The notes under the pieces are model-generated. The model worked only from the letters and a program-made list of their open reading frames with translations, had not been told where the DNA came from and searched no databases. Below are positions 54,331 to 64,000 of a DNA stretch of 64,000 nt, one piece after another. How positions within the stretch are numbered: the first letter of the stretch is position 1; each line of letters starts with the position of its first letter. The stretch is from contig JANTQA010000042.1 of the NCBI GenBank assembly GCA_027625915.1, positions 2,926,001-2,990,000 of the forward strand. Direction: 5' to 3'. This stretch comes from Anaeramoeba flamelloides. Taxonomy: Eukaryota; Metamonada; Anaeramoebidae. Both the position numbers and the translations under genes were made by a program.

Positions 54331-55677
54331 TTAGAGGTTTTGATGATAACATACGTTATCATGATATTAACAATAAAACCAGACAGTATTAAAAAAAGAT
54401 CGATTAGTCCAACTTTATCACCAAAAATTAACATTATCGCAATATTCCACATTATCGCGATATTCAAATTATCGCTAAAAAATGAAAAAAGTAATTTTCT
54501 GATTTAACCTTTAAAAAATCTCATGGCTTTTACAAAGCCATGAGACTTTTATCAGGTATTTCCTTTTTAAAAATGTTTTAAAGTGTTTGGAAGGGTTGTG
54601 AACTTTCTTCAAATGTTTGAAAGTTTTGAAAGATTGAAAACCTTTATAAACTGAATGACATTGTTTGTTGTAGAAAAAAAATTTTTTCACCTTTCATTTT
54701 TTTTTTTGTCACAAAATATAAAATCTCAAACAATTTTAGGAACATACTTTTAATTATCCATTTCAGCAATATACTTGAATATAAAATCGATGTGTTTTCT
54801 TAAAATCGAGTTGTTACCTTCACAATTTTAAATAACCAAAAAGAATAAAGAATAATTTTTCTTCTTAATTGTGATCAATCAAACAAGGATCTCTAAGCTT
54901 TAGTTGTGTTTTCTGAGAATACAATACAAAGATATTCAAAGAAGAGGAATAAGAATAAGAAAAACAAGAATTGTATAAAAAATCTTAATAATATGTGATG
55001 ATCACACTATGTTGTTGTGAATGCTTTGAAAAGTTATACATCTCCTTTTAGCTTTCCTAGAATATTGAAATTGTTTTAACCCAAGAACTCATTCTTTAAA
55101 GAACAGAAAAAGGGTTGGTTGTTTTAGAAGCTAATTATTCAAGGCAATTTACAACACCATTTTTGAACGAGAAATTATTTATTTATCTTTGGTACTTATT
55201 GTTTGATGATCTCAAAGGATCGATCGATAGCTTTGTCAACCAAATCAAACGAAAACCCGACAAAACTCTTTGGCATTCTCCTTGATTGAATCAATTATCT
55301 TTTTTATTGTTTTCAAAGAATAACTTTAATCACCTAATCTATTTTTTGATCAATAAAAATATTACTTTTTAAAGATATTTCTCAATAAGCCAAAAAAAAA
55401 TTCAACTTTTATATTCCGATTACATTTTAAATCGTGATATTTAGACATTTTTCACAAATTTATTAAAATTATCAGATTTTATAGAATATCGCGATTTGTC
55501 ATATAATCGCCATAATATTGAATCTCGTAATTTTCTGATATATCACATTTTGATCGAAATTATCACGATTTTTGTAACTCGATAGTTAATTATGCATGAT
55601 ATCAAGAATTGATAAAAATTTTAGTGATTGTTGTAACTTTATCGTAAATTCAGCATAGATATCATAAAAACCTCTAA
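54331..55677. mobile_element. 1.35-kb non-autonomous element with TTAGAGGTTTT ends
   Basis: The left end TTAGAGGTTTTGATGATAAC and right end ...GATATCATAAAAACCTCTAA are inverted matches of about 18 bases. Inside the left end is a perfect 12-bp hairpin (TCTCATGGCTTT/AAAGCCATGAGA, about 54520-54545). Near both ends ATCGCGAT-type words recur. The left ~290 bases match 3369-3075 and the right ~250 match 32690-32966, so this is a dispersed family. No transposase frame is present. No clear target duplication is seen, so the class is open. Confidence 0.65.
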
Positions 55678-55692
55678 TATATTCTTAAAATA

Positions 55693-56050
55693 CACTACAA
55701 GGAAAATTTAAACACCTGGATTCAAGTTAGCCAAAACTATACATTGGATTTTAGTTATACTACTTTTATAAATTATTCTTTCAAAGTTCTCATAATTTTA
55801 TGTATAAAGAAAAGGATAGCTATTAAACTCATGAAAATCTGAATACCCCCCTTTTCAAAAATACCGACTTTTGAAAAAAACACCTATTTTTGTGGTATTT
55901 TTTCATTCGAAAAAGTTGGAATGAATTAATTTTTGATTGAACATTAAGATTGAAAAAAGAATATATGTTAAAGTAATTTGTAGAAAACAATCGGGAACGA
56001 TATAAAAACTCAAACATGGAAAACAAATAAAATGATAAAAAATATTCCAA
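55693..56050 (+). repeat. dispersed repeat starting CACTACAAGGAAAA, copy 1
   Basis: It shares order and many blocks with 63644-64000: CACTACAAGGAAAA, AGTTAGCCAAAACT, TATAAATTATT, ATTAAACTCAT, GATTGAACATTAAGA. It begins 15 bases after the end of the 54331 element. The right end is not defined because copy 2 runs off the window. Confidence 0.7.
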
Positions 56051-56060
56051 AAACAGATAA

Positions 56061-59000
56061 AAAATCTGATTTTCAATTTAATTTAGTGATATCTTTTGAT
56101 TTAAATATTTTGTGCTATTTTAAAATTGAAAAATATGATTTCTTTTTAGACTATTAAAAAAGTACTTGAAATTTATCTCGCTACTAAGTCAATTAAAAAA
56201 TTCAAAAATTTTACAACTAAAAATGAAAAAAATATTATTGAAAAATTTCATTTTTTTTTCAATTCCTATTAATATATATTAAAATTGTAAACCTTTTTTC
56301 AAAATTGTTATGTATAATAATGTTTATTATATGAGTGTATCTTAAAATACAAAATTTAGAGATTTTTTTTTGAAAAAATTTTTCTTGTCTTGTAAGAACG
56401 AAATCTTATTATCTTTAAAGAAAGAGTGTAAAAAATATACTTTAAAAATAACGCCAGGCAAGCTGAAAAAAAAAACCAAAATAAAAAATATAAAGAATTC
56501 CAATATATATATATATATATATATCTTTCTACTCTTCAAAGCATTTTTTCTTTCAACAAAAAATAAAAATCTCCAAAAAAATTTAATATTATTCTTATGA
56601 ATTTCACCTCAATAGAATAAATTAAAAATATTACTGATTTGTTGTTATTCAAAAAACAACTTATTACTAGTTTAATTCCTGTTTCAAACCAAAAACGGGT
56701 TACTTTTTTATTGAAAAAATGCACTTTATCAGATCAAAGAAACAAACAATAAACACACATTATATTGGTTTCGTAAAGTTCTACTATAAAAAAAAGAAAT
56801 TCTAAAAAAAAAGGATCAAATAGGAAAATTTTTTAAAAAAAAATAGAGTAAATTTTGATGATAAATTTTTATTATAAAAAAAAACAAAACATTTCTGAAC
56901 AATTGAAAAATGAAAATTTTCAACTAATTACAATACTGAATTTATATTTTACTGAAAAAATTCAGACCTTTACTTTCAAAATTGATTTGAACTTTCGTTT
57001 ACTATTTGGTAGTAAATTGGATGTTACCTTGGAACAAGAAGAAAAAAAAGCACGGACAATATTTTGAAACACGGATTATAGTCTTTATGCATACATTATT
57101 TTGATCATTCTAATGGAAAATATTTTACATTCTTTTTTAAATATTTTTCTTTTAAAATTAAAGCTCCCAAAGAGGTCGGTTGTAATTCAAAAACTCTATT
57201 TTAAAAAAAACAAAATTCAAAATTAAGTGATTTTTTTTCCCATTAAGCATTCAAATACCAGTATTGTTGATTGTCTATTTCTCCAATCATTATGTGAATA
57301 GGTAATCATCAGAACAAAAGAAGAATAGGTTTTAATTTGAAAACAGTATAACATTATCTTCCTGATTTAATTTGAACAACACTTAAAACAATACAATTAG
57401 AAAAAAGAAGTCCAAAAGATAGACAAAAAGTAAAAAAGATCAAGTTTGTCCAGTATATATATTAAACCATTGGCTTTCAATTGAACTGAATTGATTGTAA
57501 ATCGTAAAAGATTTCATTTTTTATCAACTTATTCTTTGTTGGCTCACTTTTCTTAATTCTTTATTTTTTAAAGCATTACTTGGCAATTGCTAAGAATACT
57601 TTACTTTTTATAAAACAAAGAAGAGTCAAAGAGTGAGACAGTGGTTGTGTTATTTGTTTAAGATTAAATAAAGCTATATCGTAACACATGGGTATAGTAA
57701 ATACCACAACCAACATTTAACTGTAAAATAATTTTTTTTTTTTTTTTTTTTTCGGCAACAGACAGTTGCTCCAACATTTTGCTTTTTTATTGTTTTTTTT
57801 TTACTTTTTTTTAATTTTAACAAGATCCAACTTTTTGTTTCTATAAGAACCAATTCTCAAGATCACCTTTTTGGTTAGATGAGAACTATAATTAAACAAA
57901 TAATTTGATCTTTCTTTTTGTTTTTGAAACAATTATTTCCTTGATTGATAATAAAATAACTCGAACTCGTTAAAAATTTGCCTTTGAAAGACTACCGCTG
58001 TTGTTCTTTAATCTCGAACAGAAACAATTTCGAGATAAGTTAATTTATAAAGCTTTTTTCCGAACTAAGAATTTATAAAAACCATTTAAGAGATCTTTAG
58101 AATCTTTCGCAAATCCATATCTTTATTTATGGGTTTCTGATTGCTTTCCCAGTATTCCATAATATACTTTAAAGTAAAAAATATTTTTCATTTAGGTTTG
58201 AGGAAATAAATCTGTTTACAGTTGTTTCAATAACCCGTGTTGAATTCAATAAATATTTTTTTTCGGGTTTTAACTTGGTTTTATCCAAAAAAGTGTTTTT
58301 GACTGTTGTTAAGAAAATTTTTGGAATTGTTCTGGGTTTTTAATTGTTGTTGAAATAATTAAATTTTTTAAGAGAATGTCTTTATTTTGAACAAGGAAGT
58401 ATGTCTTAAGAAGAATATTTTCATTCTCGAAGTAATAATTTACATTTTTTCAAAGATCTTCCAAACATTTTTTCTTTTGATAAATTGAAAGATCTTGTTA
58501 AAATCAATGATATTTGATCTTTTAAGAGATTTAATCTGCTCTCATTATGTAAATGGTTGAAAAAGAATTGATTATCAAATAATTTGGTCAATTAAGCAGG
58601 TTCTTGTCGACTTTTAACCAGAAAAAATATATCAGCTAATTAACAATTGATTCAATATGAATTATTTCTTCACTGAGGATTCTTATCTCATCCAATAGAG
58701 GCACAAAAAAAGAATGAAATCAAATCAAAAAAATTCGTCCAATTACAAAATAAGATTTAAAGACGATTGACGAAAGCCAAAAAGGAAATTGAAATGAATT
58801 TTTTTTAATTTCAATTTCCAAAAAACATTAAAAAATTAATATCTCATTTTTTGACCATGTGGATAGACCGGTAAAAAAGTTTTTAAGAAACTCTTTTAAT
58901 CCTTTTTTATGTTTTTTTTTGTATTTATTCAAATTCACAGATTTTGTTGATTGGGGGTTTTGGTGTTGGTTTGCTTAAATTTTGGTTGAATTAGATCTCT

Positions 59001-60634
59001 TTTATGAGGGGATTGGTCTTGAAGGTTGAAGAAAAACACGATGATCATATGATCTATTGTACATATTGGTTGATTTGAAAGTATAGTTATACTAAATTGA
59101 ATTTGTTATTAAACAACCAATTACGAACATAAAACAACAGTTAAAGAAAAATTGAAAAAACATTAAAAAAAAAAAACAACAGTTATTTACAAAAACAACA
59201 CAAATAATTTTGAAAAACACAAACAAAAACGGCAAATAAGGGTTATCAAAACAACTGTAACACCTACAAAATTACACTTAGTCCTTAAAATTGAAAATCA
59301 TTTTATTAAGCTATTTGTAAATTAAAAAAGAGCAAAGGTAAATGTAATGGCAAGTCCAAAAAATTTTAACTCATCTTGAAATTGAAAAACCAAGTCAAAA
59401 ACTGATTATCATAAAACCAAACTCATTATTAAATGCTTTATTTACCAAAATCAATTATTTTTTTTAAAAGAAAGATCCTTATTTTACTCATTTATTGAAA
59501 AATTCAAAAATAAACATATTGCCGAATTATTTCAACGTCAATTAAATTCTTAAAATAAGATTGAAATCTTATTGTCTGGGAATAAAGTGTACAAAAATAC
59601 ACTCTTTAAATATCGACTCAGTAAGTTTTGGAATAAATCAGTTTAAAAATCTACTTTATTTCAAAAAAAATAGGAGAATTCAAACTCTAAAAAATATAAT
59701 TTATTGATTCAAACTGTTAAAATCTATTTTTTCCCTTTTATCCCAAAAAAATCTTAAAAAAATCATCATAACACTAAAATAAAAATACTCTCAAAATATA
59801 ATTTTTAAATATTGGAAAATTCAACTTATAATCAAATAAAATACTTTTCAGTTTGATTATTTTTAATCAATCACTAGTCATAAAATTTTAATTATTTCGT
59901 CAATTTAGTAATAACCCAAAGATTAAATCCAATTAATAGTTTTTATTGTTATTTCTCAATTTTTTAAATATTTTAAAACAAATTAAAAATAATTCAAATT
60001 AATAATTATCATAAAAAACAAAATAATTCATAAATATTCTCAAATAACCAATTTTAATCACAAGTTAGTTGTTAATACTTTTGAATATTTAAAAAAGAAT
60101 ATTACACAATCTTTTCATTTTCAAGAAATTGAATAAATAATTTTTGTGATCAAGATAAATTATCATTTTTTTTAGATCTCCAAGGATTCAATATTAGATT
60201 TATTTTTCTAGTGTTTTTATAATAAGATTAAAATTTCAATGTAATTTTCATATAAAGACTCTTCAAAATAACTTGAAAGTGAGTTTTCAAAGCAAATAAA
60301 AATTTTTTACAATTTTTTCTGTTTCTATTCATAAAATCCAAATCAAAATAGTGTCAGAATCTTTTTGACTGAAAATTTAATTGTGAAAAATGGAGGCTTT
60401 TGAAAATAATAACTCATTTTCCCCAAGTTGATAAATAGTTGTTATATCAGGTTTAATTTTGTCCTTGTGTAAATAATTACTCTATTACCTTTGGGATTAA
60501 AAATAAAAAAGAGTTAATAGTCCCTTAAAATTATATCTCCCACTTATCAAGGTAATATTAATAAATACAGACAGTTGTTTCCAAAATACCTTGATCAAAT
60601 TTTTTGATACAACTCTTTTCGCTTTATTCTGAGA
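56061..60634. other. long gene-free region
   Basis: 4.6 kb of A/T-rich DNA with no gene that I can support. It has a TA tract (about 56503-56524) and poly-T at 57730-57752. Frames at 56342-57067 are I/K/F-rich and lack codon structure. The 57500-59100 part is slightly more G+C-rich and T/G-rich, but no RNA gene or repeat copy was recognised. Confidence 0.45.
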
Positions 60635-60874
60635 TTTTCCAATTAAGAAATAAAAAGTTTTATTTCAATTTCCAAAATGACTATTAATTATTACTGCTAC
60701 AATCAAATTACCAGAATAAAAATTTTGTCTTGGAGTTTTCTAAGGAAGTTTAATTTATTATCTAAAAATATCTTTTCTAAAATACGTTTTAAAGATCTTT
60801 GGTTTTTCTGAAACTTATAAACAGAAAAATATTTGGAAATGTGAACAAAAAATTTTCATTTTTTAATTGGTAAA
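60635..60874. mobile_element. MITE with TTTTCCAATTAA ends, copy 2
   Basis: 240 nt, aligning end to end with 24688-24929 in the same orientation. Left end TTTTCCAATTAAGAAATAAA, right end TTAATTGGTAAA followed by TA. Left flank GA instead of TA, so somewhat decayed. Bases 60875-61198 hold nothing else I can name; the region should contain the promoter of the next gene. Confidence 0.78.
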
Positions 60875-61198
60875 TAATAGTACTTGAATTACCTAAAGAT
60901 CTTTCACAAGTCATTGAATTAGAAACGATCATGTAGGAAATATAATTGGCTTTATTATCAAAATTATGTTAAAACTGTATTTGAGCAAGTTGATTTTAAT
61001 ATTATTGAGAAAAAGAGCTCCCTGAAAGAAAAAGAATGAAAATCTCCAAATATTCCAAATTTCACTTTTCTTCAAAAATAAACTTCAAGACTAATAGTCT
61101 GAGAAAGTAATTATTTCTTTAAACTACATCTTATATCATTTTTTCTTCATTTTTTTTTTAACGATCTTCTTGTTATTTTATTTATTTGCAAACAATCA

Positions 61199-62404
61199 AT
61201 GAGCGAAGTAATCCTTAAAATCAAAAAACCTTCAAAAATTCCAAAAGAGAAACTCTTCAACCTTTTAAAAAAAGGTGGCTTTGATGTTGATGCTAATTTA
61301 GACCACCAATCTTTAGTAAAATTGTTTTTAAGGATACAAGATGATCTTCAAACAGAAATTGAAAGTGACTCAAGTGATACCACGTTTCACCCAACAACCA
61401 TTTTAGAGATTGAACAAGAAAAAAATAACGAAAAAAAACAAAAGAGAAAAGAAAAAGGGAAGAATAATCAAAATAATAGGAATGGACTTATTCTTGATCT
61501 AAACAATGATTCTGATTCTAATTCTGATTACGATTACGATTCAAAAATCCAAAAAGAAGAAGAAGAAGAAGAAGAAGAAGAAGAAGAAGAAAACGAAAAA
61601 GAAAAAGAAAAAGCAAAAGAAAAAAATGAACTTCTATTAACACCACCAAATTCAAAAGCAAAAAAAAAATATTTAGGATCTTATTTTACTGGATCGAATT
61701 CCTTTCGTTATAAAAATTCGTCAAGGCTATCAAGAAAAAAATATAGAACAGAAAGGATTCAAAGAAAAAGGCCATATGAAACCAATAGTGAAAAATTCAA
61801 AATCCCAACGCAGCCGAATTTTCTTGTTGCCAAAAAACGAATCACCAACAAACAAAAGAAAGCCAATAAGAAATTAAACCTTAGTGGACACACAGAAAAT
61901 AAAGAAATTAACTTTGGGTCTAATTTGAATTCTGCAAACCAATACCAACAACAAGAAGACGGACAAAATCAATCGGTTGATCAGCCAGAAATTGAATTAT
62001 ATTATGAAAAATCAGCATACAACACCCAAGACACGTATCCAGAAGAACAGAATTTTGATGGTGAATATGATTCAAATATGTCTTTTCATCAAAGCAATAA
62101 AAACTCTTTCCATACACAAGCCATAGATGATCAGGAATATGACGAACTTAAATTAAACCATATCAATGAAATCAATTCCACTACAAACCAAAACAATTCT
62201 GATTCCGATGAAATTGGAGCAGACTCTGATTTGTATTTACAAAGCAATGCAAATACAAATAGAAACGTATATATTAAAAATCGTTCAAATAATCATCAAA
62301 ATTATGAGACTCATGCGTCCTGGCCCCTTCAGATTCTAATAATACTTTTTGGCTTGTTTACCGTTTTATGCTTATGGTACCTATCTGAACATTATTTGAA
62401 ATAA
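61199..62404 (+). CDS. putative HeH/LEM-like tail-anchored membrane protein
   Basis: A 401-residue single-exon protein. Residues about 10-50 (IPKEKLFNLLKKGGFDVDAN, then LDHQSLVKLFLRIQDD) resemble the helix-extension-helix (HeH/LEM/SAP-type) DNA- or chromatin-binding fold of inner nuclear membrane proteins. A disordered charged region follows: KQKRKEKGKN, an acidic SDSNSDYDYDS patch, a run of about 13 Glu from GAA repeats (near 61555-61590) and a basic SRLSRKKYRTERIQRKR patch. The middle is N/Q/S/E-rich. Residues about 374-396 form one strong hydrophobic helix (PLQILIILFGLFTVLCLWYL) with only seven residues after it, so it is tail-anchored. A role at the nuclear envelope is inference from this architecture; a generic ER tail-anchored protein is the alternative. 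The first in-frame ATG was used. Confidence 0.72.
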   Translation: MSEVILKIKKPSKIPKEKLFNLLKKGGFDVDANLDHQSLVKLFLRIQDDLQTEIESDSSDTTFHPTTILEIEQEKNNEKKQKRKEKGKNNQNNRNGLILDLNNDSDSNSDYDYDSKIQKEEEEEEEEEEEENEKEKEKAKEKNELLLTPPNSKAKKKYLGSYFTGSNSFRYKNSSRLSRKKYRTERIQRKRPYETNSEKFKIPTQPNFLVAKKRITNKQKKANKKLNLSGHTENKEINFGSNLNSANQYQQQEDGQNQSVDQPEIELYYEKSAYNTQDTYPEEQNFDGEYDSNMSFHQSNKNSFHTQAIDDQEYDELKLNHINEINSTTNQNNSDSDEIGADSDLYLQSNANTNRNVYIKNRSNNHQNYETHASWPLQILIILFGLFTVLCLWYLSEHYLK

Positions 62405-62933
62405 AGCAATTAACATTTTTACAGGATTTTTTTTTAAAACTCGCAACAATTATTTTTGTAAAAAATTTGAAAATTAAATATTTTGTTTCCATTTGCTGTT
62501 TGATACAAAAAGAAAAAATTCATTTGTTTTATTTATTTTTGAAGAGCGAAAATTACTTTTCTCAATGTTATATTTATACTTTTTCCAGTTGTTTGTTTAT
62601 TAGGGAAAACAATTGTTTTTCCTAAGAAAAACAAAAAATCACTAGAAAAGGAATTTAGTTTTTTTAATTCTTTAAAAGTTTTTTGGCAAAAATACTTTTA
62701 ACCTCCAACAATCATCATTTTTTTTATATTATTTTAAAAATTAGTTACTGGATACTTTTTTTTACAAAATAAATTATTTACAAATTCTTTCAAAATATAT
62801 GATATTTATTTGTATATTTAATTCAAAAGATTTTTAAAAACTGTTAAAGAATAAGAAATATTTTTTATCAAAATTTATTAAAATTGTTCAAAGAATTCAA
62901 AACTTTTAATTCGAGAGTTCTTTGTAAATAATT
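62405..62933. other. 3' flank, A/T-rich
   Basis: No gene or repeat that I can pair is seen between the tail-anchored protein gene and the element at 62934. Confidence 0.5.
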
Positions 62934-63502
62934 AGAGTTCACATTTTTATTCTTTTATGAAAAAAAACCAAAATAATTCTAATTTTGATAACATCCAGTT
63001 AATTAATTCTTTTTTATTTTAATGATAAGTTTCAACTTATTAATTATTATAATTTGGGTTTTCATAGAATCTTATCATCCTCAAAAAATAATAATTAATA
63101 TTTTTTTTTTAATTATTTGAAAAAGGAATTTTATGTTACTTAAAAAAAAATAGATAAAAAAGTTTTTTCTTCTTGAGATTTTAATTTTTATCATCTTTTT
63201 GTCAATTATGATGTATTCCTGCTGATTTTTTGTAAGAAAATTATTTTAATTTGTAATGAAATCAAAAGAATTATTTTATTCAGAGTTTTGGTAATAAATA
63301 AAAAAAATATTTTTTTGATTTCATGACTTCAGAATAAAATAATTTATGATATTTTTAAAAAAATATTCTTCAAAGGGAATTTAACTAGTAGAAAATGTTC
63401 ATAGACATTGTTCATATTTGAATTAATTTACATTTTAAAATTCCCAATTTTTAATTTGTTTGGTTAGAAAAATTCGAAAAATGAAATCATTTTGGGAACT
63501 CT
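62934..63502. mobile_element. ~0.6-kb element with AGAGTTC ends, copy 2
   Basis: It aligns with 40982-41588 in the same orientation over its whole length, with AGAGTTCACATTTTTATTC at the left and AATCATTTTGGGAACTCT at the right. The copies differ by many substitutions and indels, so both are old. Confidence 0.76.
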
Positions 63503-63643
63503 GTCGATACTTCTTCCTGTGTTTTTATTAAATCGCAATGATTTTTTTTTTTTTACATTTCTCATTCTTAAAATATTTTTAGATTTATTTTAATAAAATG
63601 TGATTAAAGTCAATATAATTGATTTTTTTTTTTCTTAATTTAT

Positions 63644-64000
63644 CACTACAAGGAAAAAATAAATATCCAAAATTAAAGTTAGCCAAAACTGCATATTGTA
63701 TTTCAATTAAACATCCATTATAAATTATTTTCTCAAAGTTATGATAATAATCTGTAATTACAAAATGATATCCATTAAACTCATTAAGATTTGAATATCC
63801 CCTGATTAAAAATTACTGAATTTTGAAAAAAAAATATATATATTTTTGGAGTATTTTTTTTTATTGAAATTAGTTACAATGAATGAAATTTAGATTGAAC
63901 ATTAAGAAAGAAAAAATAAACAAATCTTAAAACAATTTACAGGAAAACAACATGGAGATATAAACTAAATTTCATAATAAATGACCGAATTTCTATTTAT
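63644..64000 (+). repeat. dispersed repeat starting CACTACAAGGAAAA, copy 2
   Basis: Diverged copy of 55693-56050, cut by the window end. Between 63503 and 63643 there is only A/T-rich DNA. Confidence 0.68.

Noticed and set aside
1-64000. CRISPR arrays, operons, ribosomal RNA or LTR-type elements
   Set aside because: No regularly spaced repeats, no co-directional gene strings, no rRNA-like sequence and no long terminal direct repeats were seen; the genes have spliceosomal introns.

Overview
The window is strongly A+T-rich eukaryotic DNA. It has spliceosomal introns (GT...AG, donors mostly GTAAx), homopolymeric K/E/Q/N protein tracts, few genes and many repeats. Gene content (20S proteasome subunit, TFIIB, G-alpha, CID-type RRM protein, AAAP transporter, vWA/alpha-kinase) fits a free-living amoeboid protist, amoebozoan or anaeramoebid-like. 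The very large introns and the repeat load argue against a compact Dictyostelium-like genome. The species assignment is inference.

Layout. 284-1846 (-): an unrecognised 520-residue protein. 3075-4445: two DNA-element remnants, one bounded by TTAA. 4896-6063 (-): proteasome beta-2, three exons. 7.3-9.6 kb: a coding-like relic, a foldback element with a LINE 3' fragment inside it, and a 197-nt TA-flanked MITE. 11778-12791 (+): intronless TFIIB. 13.7-15.1 kb: foldback and MITE copies. 16409-20487 (+): a two-RRM CID-type RNA-binding protein with a 3.45-kb intron, followed in frame, after one TGA, by a 311-codon Q/N tract. 23.5-24.9 kb: more MITEs. 26725-40147 (+): a G-protein alpha subunit of five exons spread over 13.4 kb; introns 2 and 3 are 5.9 and 6.4 kb, and intron 3 carries two LINE copies in opposite orientation abutting the same 16-nt target sequence. 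40.9-45.8 kb: repeats only. 45821-47485 (+): AAAP/SLC38-like transporter. 50379-53876 (-): vWA plus alpha-kinase protein whose reading frame changes twice at A-runs. 54.3-61.2 kb: repeat-derived intergenic DNA. 61199-62404 (+): putative HeH/LEM-like tail-anchored protein. 62.4-64 kb: repeats.

The genes are unrelated housekeeping and signalling genes, not an operon or cluster. The main structure in the window is its repeat fraction. At least five short TIR element families, several with TA flanks, occur as pairs of copies with nearly equal length, and further foldbacks and one LINE family sit in intergenic DNA and giant introns. The points I rate most interesting are the three-fold LINE target site, the possible stop-containing 60-nt intron that would decide whether the RRM protein gets a prion-like Q/N tail, and the giant introns of the G-alpha gene.
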